NCBI GenBank assembly: GCA_030696435.1
Contig: JAUYSF010000216.1
Location: forward strand, 1 to 6,916
Length of the DNA: 6,916 nucleotides
Source of the DNA: Desulfoprunum sp.
GTDB taxonomy: Bacteria > Desulfobacterota > Desulfobulbia > Desulfobulbales > Desulfocapsaceae
Reading direction: 5' to 3'
Within the stretch, counting starts at the first letter, position 1. Each line of letters opens with the position of its first letter. Shown here piece by piece: positions 1-6,460 of the stretch. The position numbers were made by a program, and so were the translations under genes. Under the pieces are notes generated by a model, which ran no database searches, was not told where the DNA came from, and saw only the letters and a program-made list of their open reading frames with translations.

Positions 1-1164
1 TATTTTGCCGTCTTTTTTCTCATCCTGATTGTCGGCCTCAATCTCATCCACGTCAAAAGTTTTGCCATGGCTGAGACCATCATGGCCATGGCAAAGGTCT
101 TTGCCATCGTGCTGTTCTGTATTTTCGCCATATTTGCCATCTTTGGCATCTTCACCAATCCCATCGGTTTCTCGATTCTCGTCCCGGAAATCGCCGAGAA
201 GAAGGCCATGATGGGCGTCGGGATCCTCGGATCCATGGTCTTTGCCGGGCAGATGCTCATGCTCATGTTCAATCAGACCCCTATCCTGCTGGTCAACTAC
301 CAGGGCAGCGAGATCATCGGTCTGGCCTCCGCCGAGACCCAGAATCCCGAGGTGAGCATTCCCAAAAGCGCCAAAAATACTGCCTACCGGATCGTCGGCA
401 TGTTCGTCATCCCGATGTTCCTGCTCTGCCTGATCTTTCCGGCCAGCAAGGCGGGTGTCGCCTCATCGGTCTTTGCCGACGCCCTGGCTGCTAACGGTTT
501 CGGCTGGCTGGGTATCCTCTTTACCATTGTCGTGCTGATCTCCGCCTTCAGTTGTGCCAACAGCGGTTTCTACGCCGGCGTCAGAACGATCAGGGGCCTG
601 GCCATTGAAGGCCTGCTACCCAAGTTCCTGATATCGCTGAATACCAAAAATGCCCCCCAGAATGCCGCCCTGCTAATGGCTGCCGGTTGCTGTCTGGCCC
701 TGGCCGGCTCGATTCTCTTTGGTGAATCCAACATCTTCGCCTCTCTGTTGTCGATGTCCGGCATCACCGGCGCCCTGTGCTGGATCAGCTTTGGGGTCTG
801 CCTCTATATCTACCGCAAAAAATTGGCGGCAAACGGCTACAGCAAGGCCGATGTCAAGGCCCCGGCCAATCTGTTCTTTGTCATGCTGCTGGCGGTCCTG
901 GTCCAGTCGGCCGGTATCATCAGCCTGGCATTCTCCGGCGATTACCAGTTGCCGTTTTTCATCAGTTCGGGTTTGATGATCGCATCAATGGTCATCTACA
1001 AGGTCTGCGAAATCACCGGTCGCACCCGGTTTGTCGAGGCCGTGCATAAAGGCGAAAAAAGCTTTGATGAGCTGTTCCCCAAACGATCGATTAAAGGTAC
1101 CATCATCGTTGAAAAGGCCTTTAAGGCCGGCACCATGGAAAAAGTCCCGACAACGGGAGACTGA
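1..1164 (+). CDS. Amino acid permease (APC superfamily), 5' end outside window
   Basis: Inner-membrane transporter of the APC superfamily that probably takes up an amino acid by proton or cation coupling; the substrate cannot be read from sequence. The frame is open from base 1, so the start lies upstream; 387 codons are present and end in TGA. Counting from the first codon in the window, it begins in what looks like TM4. Further hydrophobic segments lie at about 30-51, 70-100, 129-146, 169-185, 221-240, 246-270, 288-311 and 317-335, followed by a roughly 50-residue cytoplasmic tail. The family hallmark is GSEIIGLASAETQNP (102-116), matching the G-S/T-E...E...NP...IP signature around TM6. NSG.YAGVRTI near 187-198 matches the N-G...A.R conserved segment of TM8. 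Family members are usually 450-500 residues, so about 100-140 N-terminal residues are missing. It is followed by its own terminator, so it is probably not co-transcribed with the next gene. The family call is firm; AAT-type versus another subfamily is uncertain. Confidence 0.87.
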   Translation, partial: YFAVFFLILIVGLNLIHVKSFAMAETIMAMAKVFAIVLFCIFAIFAIFGIFTNPIGFSILVPEIAEKKAMMGVGILGSMVFAGQMLMLMFNQTPILLVNYQGSEIIGLASAETQNPEVSIPKSAKNTAYRIVGMFVIPMFLLCLIFPASKAGVASSVFADALAANGFGWLGILFTIVVLISAFSCANSGFYAGVRTIRGLAIEGLLPKFLISLNTKNAPQNAALLMAAGCCLALAGSILFGESNIFASLLSMSGITGALCWISFGVCLYIYRKKLAANGYSKADVKAPANLFFVMLLAVLVQSAGIISLAFSGDYQLPFFISSGLMIASMVIYKVCEITGRTRFVEAVHKGEKSFDELFPKRSIKGTIIVEKAFKAGTMEKVPTTGD

Positions 1165-1175
1165 ACGGATTCTCC

Positions 1176-1211
1176 AAAGGCATCCTCCTGCCGGGGGATG
1201 CCTTTTTTTTT
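1176..1211 (+). terminator. Rho-independent terminator of the permease gene
   Basis: The left arm AAAGGCATCC (1176-1185) pairs perfectly with GGATGCCTTT (1196-1205). The stem continues inward with one T-G wobble and two C-G pairs to a TGCC tetraloop, giving about 13 pairs. A run of nine T starts at 1203, partly inside the stem, and continues to 1211. It sits 12 bases after the permease stop codon. This is a textbook intrinsic terminator on the plus strand. Confidence 0.93.
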
Positions 1212-1218
1212 GAGCAGT

Positions 1219-1230
1219 GCAGATATCTGC
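1219..1230. other. 12-bp perfect palindrome GCAGATATCTGC in the leader region
   Basis: A perfect 12-base dyad lies between the permease terminator and the start of the PEP/pyruvate-binding gene, about 43 bases before that start. CTGCG (1236-1240) and CGCAG (1254-1258) form a second short inverted repeat just after it. It could be a protein-binding site or leader hairpin for the downstream gene, or chance. No convincing -35/-10 pair was seen around it, so no function is assigned. Confidence 0.3.
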
Positions 1231-1272
1231 TGCCCCTGCGCTGTTTTCTTTCTCGCAGCACGGAAACTGACG

Positions 1273-4227
1273 ATGATTGGCAAGGGCAGAGACAAACAGA
1301 GTTCGCGCTTCAAATTGTTTCACGAACTGATGCCGGTGAAAGTACAGCATATCCTGCTGATCAGTACCTCCTACGAGGCCTGGATCATGGAGGAGGACTG
1401 CCGCCTCTCCGAACAGATCGTCAACGAATACCGCGGCCTCAACCTCAGCCGCCCGCCCCGCCTCACCTGGGTGTCTTCGCTCAGCGAGGCCGTCGAGCAC
1501 CTCTCCGATCTGCCCTTTGATCTGGTCATCACCTTCTCCCGCTCGGTCGACAACAATGCCCTGCTCCTCGGGGCCGAGATCAAAAAGGCCAAGCCGGACA
1601 TTCCGGTGGTGCTCCTGACCCACCAGGAGGCCCTGCCCGATTCGTCTCTCGATTGGCATGAGTTCAAGAACTCAATCGACCGGGTGTTTTTCTGGTCCGG
1701 CCAGGCCGATATCCTGCTGGCGATCATCAAGAGTATCGAGGATCAGTTCAATGCCGTCCCCGACACGACGCTTGCCGGGGTGCGGATCCTCCTCTTTGTC
1801 GAGGATTCGCCCTACTATCTCTCGCTGCTCCTGCCGATCCTCTACAAGGAACTGGTCGCCGAGACCCAGGCTCTCATTGAAGACGGACTCAACGAAGAGC
1901 ACCGCCTGCTGTCCATGCGAGCCCGGCCCAAGATTCTGGTGGCCCACTCGTATGAACGGGCACTGGAGATCTACGAACAGTTCAAACCCTATGTCCTCGG
2001 GGTCATCTCCGATGTGCGATTCCCGCACAACTACGTCCTTGACGGCAGTGCCGGTCTGCAGTTGCTGTGCCATATCAAGCAGGATCGCTTTGACATCCCC
2101 CTGCTGCTCACCAGCTCCGAACCCGGCAATGCCGAACTCGCCCGGCAGATCCCGGCCCTCTTTGTCGACAAAAACGCCCCCTCTCTGCAGGAGAAGATCA
2201 AGGCATTTCTGGTGGAGCACTTGGGTTTTGGCAATTTCGTCTTCCGGATGCCCGACGGTTCGGCCTTCGACCAGGCGACAAACCTCTATTCCCTGGAAAA
2301 AAAGCTGGCGACCATCCCGGTCGAATCCTTCCTCTTCCACTGCCAACACAACGACTTTTCCCGCTGGTTTTATACGCTCGCCGAGGTGGAACTGGCCTCT
2401 CAGGTCAGACCGCTGCGCGATTCCACTTTTGACACGGTGGAGGCCCACCGCCGGCATCTGCTCCAGAAGATCAAGGAGCAGCGGATCGAGCGGCAGCGCG
2501 GGGTTATCGTCAATTTTGACAAGGACAGATACGATCCGGATACCAATTTTGCCAAGACCGGCAACGGCTCTCTTGGCGGCAAGGCCCGGGGACTGGCCTT
2601 CTTCTCGGCAGCGCTGTACCGCAATGCAGCCTTGCTCGGACTTTTCAGCCAGATCGAGGTCTTTGTCCCCCAGACCCTGGTCATCACCACCGACACCTTC
2701 GACGAGTTCATCGGACTCAACAACCTGCAGAATCTGGCCCAAGAAGACCTGCCGGACGAATTCATCATGGAACGGTTCAAGGAGACGATCTTTCCCGAGG
2801 CACTGACCGAACAGATCGCCGGCTTTCTCCGGGAGATCAGCTATCCCTTGGCAGTACGCTCATCGAGCATCCTCGAAGATGCCCAGTTCAAGTCATACGC
2901 CGGGCTCTACCACACCTGCATGCTGGCAAACGATCATCCGGACTTCTCTTTCCGACTCGCGCAACTCCAGAACGCCATTAGGATGGTCTACGCCTCCACC
3001 TATTTCCAGGCCCCGAAGGCCTTCACCAAGCGGGTCGGTAATCGCATCGAACAGGAAAAGATGGCGGTGGTCCTGCAACGGGTTATCGGCACGCAGTACG
3101 GAAATTCATTCTATCCGGCGATTTCCGGAGTGGCCCAGTCTCTGAACTATTACCCCTTTGCCCGAATGCAAACACGCGACGGTATCGTCAGCATTGCTCT
3201 GGGCCTTGGCAAATCGGTCATGGAGGGGGAAAAGATCCTGCGTTTCTCACCCCGTTACCCGGAGATCCTGCCCCAGCGCACCACGGTGCGGGATATTTTA
3301 AACAACGCCCAGCAGCATTTCTATGCCTTGCAGATGGGCCGGGATATGACCAATCCCGAGGCCACTGATGCAAACACCCTCAGTCGGCGGACCATCGCCG
3401 AGGCGACAGAGGAATTTCCAGTCCGCTTCCTGGCCAGTACCTATGATCCAGCCGAACAGCGGATCCGCGATCAGTTCTCCCCACAAGGCTTTCCGGTCCT
3501 GACATTTGCCTCCATCCTCAAACACAGGGCGTACCCGCTGCCCCAGGTCGTCGAGGCCCTGCTCGCTTTGGGCCAGCGCGAACTCGGTTGCCCGGTGGAA
3601 ATCGAGTTCGCCATCGATTTCCCGACTGATCTACAGAGTAAGGCCAGAATGGCCATCCTGCAGATCCGGCCGATGAGCGCCCGAGAGGATATGCTGGAGG
3701 TGGAGATCAACGATGCTGAACTCACCCAGGCCTTCTGCCTCTGCCATCAGGCGCTGGGCAATACCGATAACAGCAGTATGTACGATCTGGTCTATATTCG
3801 ACCGGAGACCTTCAATCCGGCCCAGAGCCTCGATATGGCCCGGCAATTGGCCAAAATCAACAGCTCTCTCGTCAAGGCCGGCCGGAAATACATCCTCATC
3901 GGCCCCGGCCGCTGGGGCTCGGCCGACCACTGGCTCGGCATCCCGGTGAGTTGGGCGGATATCGGCGGGGTCGGGGCCATCGTCGAGACCGTGCATCCGC
4001 GGATCAATGCCGATCCGTCCCAGGGCTCACACTTCTTCCACAATATCACCTCGCTCGGCATCAACTACCTCAACGTCGGCGTCCATCCCGCTGACCGCAT
4101 CGACTGGGGCTGGTTGGCCAGTCTACAGGTGGTCCAGGAAACGACTCACGTCGTGCATGTCTGCCATACTCGGCCGATTACTCTGAAGGTGGATGGTCGG
4201 AATAGGATTGGGGTATTGCTGAGGTAA
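1273..4227 (+). CDS. PEP/pyruvate-binding domain protein with two receiver-like domains; no swivel or PEP-barrel domain
   Basis: 984 codons, soluble, no signal peptide. Domains in order: receiver-like domain 1 (about 24-162); receiver-like domain 2 (about 172-310) with acidic pair E177/D178, candidate acceptor D247, T280 and K300; a helical linker (about 320-425); and the PPDK/PEP synthase N-terminal domain PF01326 (about 425-800). That domain shows GGKARG (435-440), VRSSS (528-532) then SYAGLY (541-546), ISGVAQS (617-623), ALGLG (642-646), EIEFAI (776-781) and LQIRP (796-800). The C-terminal part (800-984) carries GPGRWGS (877-883) and DPSQGSHFF (914-922). The PPDK_N domain normally binds ATP and phosphorylates a histidine on a swivel domain. 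That domain and the TIM barrel are absent here, so the reaction is unknown; an ATP-dependent phosphotransferase acting on a separate partner is one possibility. An upstream in-frame ATG at 1198 lies inside the terminator and was rejected. ATG 1273 has GGAAA 6 bases upstream and keeps the N-terminal F..FHELM segment. It probably has its own promoter, which I could not place. Confidence 0.85.
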   Translation: MIGKGRDKQSSRFKLFHELMPVKVQHILLISTSYEAWIMEEDCRLSEQIVNEYRGLNLSRPPRLTWVSSLSEAVEHLSDLPFDLVITFSRSVDNNALLLGAEIKKAKPDIPVVLLTHQEALPDSSLDWHEFKNSIDRVFFWSGQADILLAIIKSIEDQFNAVPDTTLAGVRILLFVEDSPYYLSLLLPILYKELVAETQALIEDGLNEEHRLLSMRARPKILVAHSYERALEIYEQFKPYVLGVISDVRFPHNYVLDGSAGLQLLCHIKQDRFDIPLLLTSSEPGNAELARQIPALFVDKNAPSLQEKIKAFLVEHLGFGNFVFRMPDGSAFDQATNLYSLEKKLATIPVESFLFHCQHNDFSRWFYTLAEVELASQVRPLRDSTFDTVEAHRRHLLQKIKEQRIERQRGVIVNFDKDRYDPDTNFAKTGNGSLGGKARGLAFFSAALYRNAALLGLFSQIEVFVPQTLVITTDTFDEFIGLNNLQNLAQEDLPDEFIMERFKETIFPEALTEQIAGFLREISYPLAVRSSSILEDAQFKSYAGLYHTCMLANDHPDFSFRLAQLQNAIRMVYASTYFQAPKAFTKRVGNRIEQEKMAVVLQRVIGTQYGNSFYPAISGVAQSLNYYPFARMQTRDGIVSIALGLGKSVMEGEKILRFSPRYPEILPQRTTVRDILNNAQQHFYALQMGRDMTNPEATDANTLSRRTIAEATEEFPVRFLASTYDPAEQRIRDQFSPQGFPVLTFASILKHRAYPLPQVVEALLALGQRELGCPVEIEFAIDFPTDLQSKARMAILQIRPMSAREDMLEVEINDAELTQAFCLCHQALGNTDNSSMYDLVYIRPETFNPAQSLDMARQLAKINSSLVKAGRKYILIGPGRWGSADHWLGIPVSWADIGGVGAIVETVHPRINADPSQGSHFFHNITSLGINYLNVGVHPADRIDWGWLASLQVVQETTHVVHVCHTRPITLKVDGRNRIGVLLR

Positions 4228-4268
4228 CTCAAAGATAACTCTGGATTCCAACTACATAACAAAGAAAT

Positions 4269-4306
4269 TGCTTGCTCGTGATGTTGGACACCTGCATTGG
4301 CAAGCA
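4269..4306 (-). terminator. Possible weak terminator of the FAD-dependent dehydrogenase gene
   Basis: TGCTTGC (4269-4275) and GCAAGCA (4300-4306) can form a 7-bp stem with a 24-base loop. Read on the minus strand, it lies 19 bases past the dehydrogenase stop and is followed by a T-rich but interrupted tract (ATTTCTTTGTT). On the plus strand the stem is followed by A-rich sequence, so it would not terminate the converging gene well. The large loop makes this a weak call. Confidence 0.3.
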
Positions 4307-4354
4307 GAAAAATACCGCACTGTTTTCACTGGTTCAACACCTGCATTGCAACAG
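4283..4354. repeat. Imperfect direct repeat pair spanning the 3' end of the dehydrogenase gene
   Basis: Bases 4283-4307 and 4332-4354 align as two copies sharing an identical 12-base core, ACACCTGCATTG (4288-4299 and 4337-4348), with matching GTT before it and CAA/CAG after it. Two mismatches and two single-base gaps separate them, at a 49-base offset. The second copy encodes the last residues of the minus-strand dehydrogenase (QVLN) and the first is noncoding. This looks like a short tandem duplication of the gene tail that has since decayed. The rest of the 98-base gap between the convergent genes shows nothing else. Confidence 0.5.
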
Positions 4355-5903
4355 CCTTGATGGCATCAGCGGCCGAGCTCGTTATGCCGCCGGTATAACC
4401 TGAGCCTTCGCCGATCGGGAACAAATTCTGAGTACTGACCGATTCATATTTTTCATCACGTTTGATCCGCACTGGAGATGACGCCCGTGTTTCCGCACCT
4501 AATAATATCGCCTGATCAGAGACAAACAGAGGAACTTCTTCTTTCCATTGAGCAAATGCGGCCAACAGCTCAGTGACCACAAAACCCGGCATAATCTCTG
4601 CCATATCAGCAGGAACGGCCCCCATCTTAAACGAATTTTCATTTAACTCAGCAGCGCCCCTCTCACCTAAAAAATTCAGCAAATTCTGGGCAGGCACCGC
4701 CCAATTTCCGCCACCGGCATGAAAGGCCTTGCGCTCGATATCCTTTTGAAACTCAATACCAGCCAATGGACTGGCTGATTGATAATCATCCGTATGGCAG
4801 GTGACCACCAGCGCAGCATTGGAAAATGCCGATGATCTACCTGAGTAGCTCATGCCGTTGAGCACCAGCATGCCGGGCGCGGATGAGGCATTGACCACCT
4901 CACCTCCCGGGCACATGCAGAAGGTATAGACGCCCCTGCGAATCTTGCGATTGGTATAATTCAAGGAATAGGTGGCGGCCCCTAAACCATGAAAGTCCTT
5001 ATATTTATTGCCATATCGCAGAAGATTAATCGTTTCAACCGGATGCTCAATTCGCACGCCAACAGAAATCGGCCGCTGTTCGAGAGCAACACCTTTTGAA
5101 TGCATCATCGCAAAGGTGTCACGAGCAGAATGTCCAAGGGCAATATAGATACTTGACGAGAGATATTCCTTCTCACCGTTTATGATTATGCCTGAGGCCT
5201 TGCCCTCTGAGATCAGGATTTCGGTCATTTTTGCGCCAAAATGGATCTCGCCACCTCTTTCGAGGATATAACGCCTGATATTGCGCACAATTTTGCACAA
5301 TACGTCAGTCCCCAGATGGGGTTTGCTGATGTAACCTATCTCTGCAGGTGCACCAAATTTGATAAAGGTATTGAGCACCCGATTAATCGCACTCGAATTA
5401 TTATTTCTCCTGGAAAACAGCTTGCCGTCCGAGTAGGAACCGGCCCCGCCTTCTCCAAACTGGATATTTGATTCAGGGTCTAACTGCCTTTCTCGGATAA
5501 ATCTTTGCACATCAACCGAGCGTTCTTCTATCTTTTTGCCTCTCTCAAATATCAGCGGTTTAAGCCCGTAATCAATGAGTTCAAGGGCTGCGAACATCCC
5601 GGCAGGACCAAAACCTACGACGAGGGGCCTGTCCTTGCTGCTGGCTCTTTTCCTCTTGGCCTGTATCTGCTCGGTGTATTCGGGAAAGTTTTGTTTGTTT
5701 TCAAAGCCCTCAGGCGTACGGACCACTATTGAAATTTTGTAGAAAAACTGTTCTTTACTGCTCGCATCAAGTGATTTACTCAGGATTTTGACGATGACGA
5801 TAGTGCCTTCGTCGATTTCCAGCTGGTGCGAAGCGGCTCTGAGATATTCTGCCATCCCGTCTTTTTCAATGGGAATGTGCAGGTGTATAATTATAAGATC
5901 CAC
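4326..5903 (-). CDS. FAD-dependent dehydrogenase, COG2509 family
   Basis: A 525-residue flavoprotein of the uncharacterised FAD-dependent dehydrogenase family COG2509; members are usually around 520-550 residues, so it appears complete. It is predicted cytosolic, and the physiological substrate of the family is not known to me. The first 90 or so residues form a separate small alpha/beta domain typical of the family. The Rossmann FAD-binding motif VVGFGPAG lies at 95-102, with E120 (IFERG) at the end of the second strand as the expected ribose-binding acid. Family-typical segments follow: FGEGGAGSYSDGKL (149-162), FCMCPGGEVVNASS (328-341) and GAETRASSPVRI (469-480). The C-terminal FAD motif is FPIGEGSGYTGGITSSAADA (495-514). 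The start is GTG at 5903, supported by an AGAGGAG site just upstream. It stands alone on the minus strand, convergent with the PEP/pyruvate-binding gene and divergent from the VF530 gene. Its base composition is visibly less GC-rich than the genes to its left. Confidence 0.9.
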   Translation of the reverse strand: MDLIIIHLHIPIEKDGMAEYLRAASHQLEIDEGTIVIVKILSKSLDASSKEQFFYKISIVVRTPEGFENKQNFPEYTEQIQAKRKRASSKDRPLVVGFGPAGMFAALELIDYGLKPLIFERGKKIEERSVDVQRFIRERQLDPESNIQFGEGGAGSYSDGKLFSRRNNNSSAINRVLNTFIKFGAPAEIGYISKPHLGTDVLCKIVRNIRRYILERGGEIHFGAKMTEILISEGKASGIIINGEKEYLSSSIYIALGHSARDTFAMMHSKGVALEQRPISVGVRIEHPVETINLLRYGNKYKDFHGLGAATYSLNYTNRKIRRGVYTFCMCPGGEVVNASSAPGMLVLNGMSYSGRSSAFSNAALVVTCHTDDYQSASPLAGIEFQKDIERKAFHAGGGNWAVPAQNLLNFLGERGAAELNENSFKMGAVPADMAEIMPGFVVTELLAAFAQWKEEVPLFVSDQAILLGAETRASSPVRIKRDEKYESVSTQNLFPIGEGSGYTGGITSSAADAIKAVAMQVLNQ

Positions 5904-5910
5904 AAGAAAG

Positions 5911-5917
5911 CTCCTCT
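5911..5917 (-). promoter_or_regulatory. Ribosome binding site fixing the GTG start of the dehydrogenase
   Basis: On the minus strand AGAGGAG ends 7 bases before GTG (5903-5901), a good Shine-Dalgarno at normal spacing. The encoded N-terminus (MDLIIIHLHIP) reads as the start of a beta strand. There is no in-frame ATG upstream with a comparable site. Confidence 0.75.
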
Positions 5918-5970
5918 CTCTTCATAAAATGTCTCCTGATTCTCTTCATCGTCCCCTGACATTTGAAGAG
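5918..5970 (-). promoter_or_regulatory. Leader hairpin with alternative pairing upstream of the dehydrogenase
   Basis: TGAAGAG (plus-strand 5964-5970) can pair with CTCTTCA at either 5918-5924 or 5942-5948. The longer structure also pairs AAATGTC (5927-5933) with GACATTT (5958-5964), giving 7 + 6 pairs across a 3-base bulge. In minus-strand RNA this sits directly before the AGAGGAG ribosome binding site, so the two folds are mutually exclusive neighbours of the translation start. No transcription start was identified, so it is not certain that this stretch is transcribed. It may be coincidental. Confidence 0.35.
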
Positions 5971-6076
5971 GCGTCGGTATGCAGGCAGGAAGGGATTATG
6001 GCGGGACGATCAGGAGCTTCCGAGTTTACCAGCTCTACCGGCAAATCACCCCCTCAAACACGTGATCAAGACCAAT

Positions 6077-6083
6077 GGAAGGA
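6077..6083 (+). promoter_or_regulatory. Ribosome binding site choosing ATG 6087 over ATG 6075
   Basis: Purine-rich GGAAGGA lies 3 bases before ATG 6087, a slightly short spacing. The alternative in-frame ATG at 6075 has no Shine-Dalgarno-like sequence before it and would overlap this site. The shorter form also matches the usual N-terminus of the family, which begins a few residues before the DPLxGITLE motif. Confidence 0.55.
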
Positions 6084-6086
6084 AAT

Positions 6087-6335
6087 ATGACCGAAGAAAA
6101 AAGCAAGGACCCGCTGCAGGGCATCACCCTTGAGCGCATACTCACCGAACTTCAAGCCCAGGTTGGCTGGGAAGCCCTGGCCGAAAAAGTCGACATCCGC
6201 TGTTTCAAGGAAAATCCCTCCCTCATGTCGAGTCTTAAATTCTTGAGACGAACCCCCTGGGCCAGAAGCAAGGTTGAGCGGTTATATATCAAGCTGATCT
6301 GCAAGCAACGGGTGAAAACGTATGGAAAAAAATGA
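6087..6335 (+). CDS. VF530 family (DUF2132) small DNA-binding-like protein
   Basis: An 82-residue protein matching the VF530/DUF2132 family (PF09905, COG4628), known from Vibrio VF530 and common in Proteobacteria. The conserved blocks are all present: KDPLQGITLERIL (7-19), GWEAL (27-31), and CFKENPSLMSSLKFLRRTPW (39-58), which continues into ARSKVE (59-64). The family is a compact helical fold annotated as DNA-binding by structural resemblance; no cellular role is established that I know of. The extra basic C-terminal tail (KQRVKTYGKK) could help nucleic acid contact, which is inference. It is usually a stand-alone gene, as here: divergent from the dehydrogenase and separated by 125 bases from the toxin-antitoxin promoter. 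No convincing sigma70 promoter or terminator was found for it. An upstream ATG at 6075 would add four residues. Confidence 0.9.
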   Translation: MTEEKSKDPLQGITLERILTELQAQVGWEALAEKVDIRCFKENPSLMSSLKFLRRTPWARSKVERLYIKLICKQRVKTYGKK

Positions 6336-6412
6336 ACGCTGATTCTATTTCCGAAACAGCTTCCCACGATAAAAAAAATCTTACGTGTACACTCCACTTC
6401 ATGCGACCTTGC

Positions 6413-6440
6413 TTGACAATGCGCATGATATGCGCATAAT
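6413..6440 (+). promoter_or_regulatory. Sigma70-type promoter of the toxin-antitoxin operon
   Basis: A perfect -35 TTGACA (6413-6418) and a -10 CATAAT (6435-6440, 5 of 6 to consensus) are separated by 16 bases. Transcription would start near 6446-6448, leaving only about 13-15 untranslated bases that contain little more than the Shine-Dalgarno. This is the only near-consensus promoter in the window. Confidence 0.85.
6419..6437. promoter_or_regulatory. Probable TA autoregulatory operator: two ATGCGCAT palindromes
   Basis: ATGCGCAT occurs at 6419-6426 and again at 6430-6437, each an 8-bp perfect palindrome, separated by GAT and centred 11 bp apart (about one helical turn). The pair fills the -35/-10 spacer and the start of the -10. 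Paired short palindromes one turn apart suit cooperative binding by two ribbon-helix-helix dimers, the usual autoregulation of such TA operons. The binding protein is inferred to be the antitoxin encoded just downstream. Confidence 0.75.
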
Positions 6441-6448
6441 ATAGGCAT

Positions 6449-6455
6449 GGAGGTG
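6449..6455 (+). promoter_or_regulatory. Strong ribosome binding site of the antitoxin gene
   Basis: GGAGGTG with 5 bases to ATG 6461 is close to the ideal Shine-Dalgarno. Strong antitoxin translation fits the need for excess antitoxin. With so short a leader it lies almost at the 5' end of the mRNA. Confidence 0.85.
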
Positions 6456-6460
6456 AATAT

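Noticed and set aside
1198..1272. N-terminal extension of the PEP/pyruvate-binding protein from ATG 1198
   Set aside because: The ATG lies within the terminator stem, lacks a ribosome binding site, and the extra 25 residues are Cys/Phe-rich translation of the T-tract and leader.
1672..2742. Minus-strand open frame of 356 codons antisense to the PEP/pyruvate-binding gene
   Set aside because: No recognisable motif and fully overlaps a well-supported gene; explained by codon bias of the opposite strand.
1658..2806. Long open frame of 382 codons on the plus strand inside the PEP/pyruvate-binding gene
   Set aside because: Ser/Arg/Pro-rich composition typical of a shifted frame through GC-rich coding DNA; the gene in the first frame has clear domain motifs.
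5241..5903. Plus-strand open frames antisense to the dehydrogenase
   Set aside because: Low-complexity translations overlapping a gene with complete FAD-binding motifs on the other strand.
5980..6050. tRNA-like fragment on the minus strand (GGTAGAGC resembling a D-arm)
   Set aside because: No matching acceptor stem, anticodon arm or T-psi-C arm could be placed around it.
6366..6392. CACG...CGTG arms around an A-run and palindrome GTGTACAC (6385-6392) as terminator or operator
   Set aside because: The stem is short and irregular and not followed by T-rich sequence on the plus strand; the palindrome lies outside the promoter core and has no partner copy.
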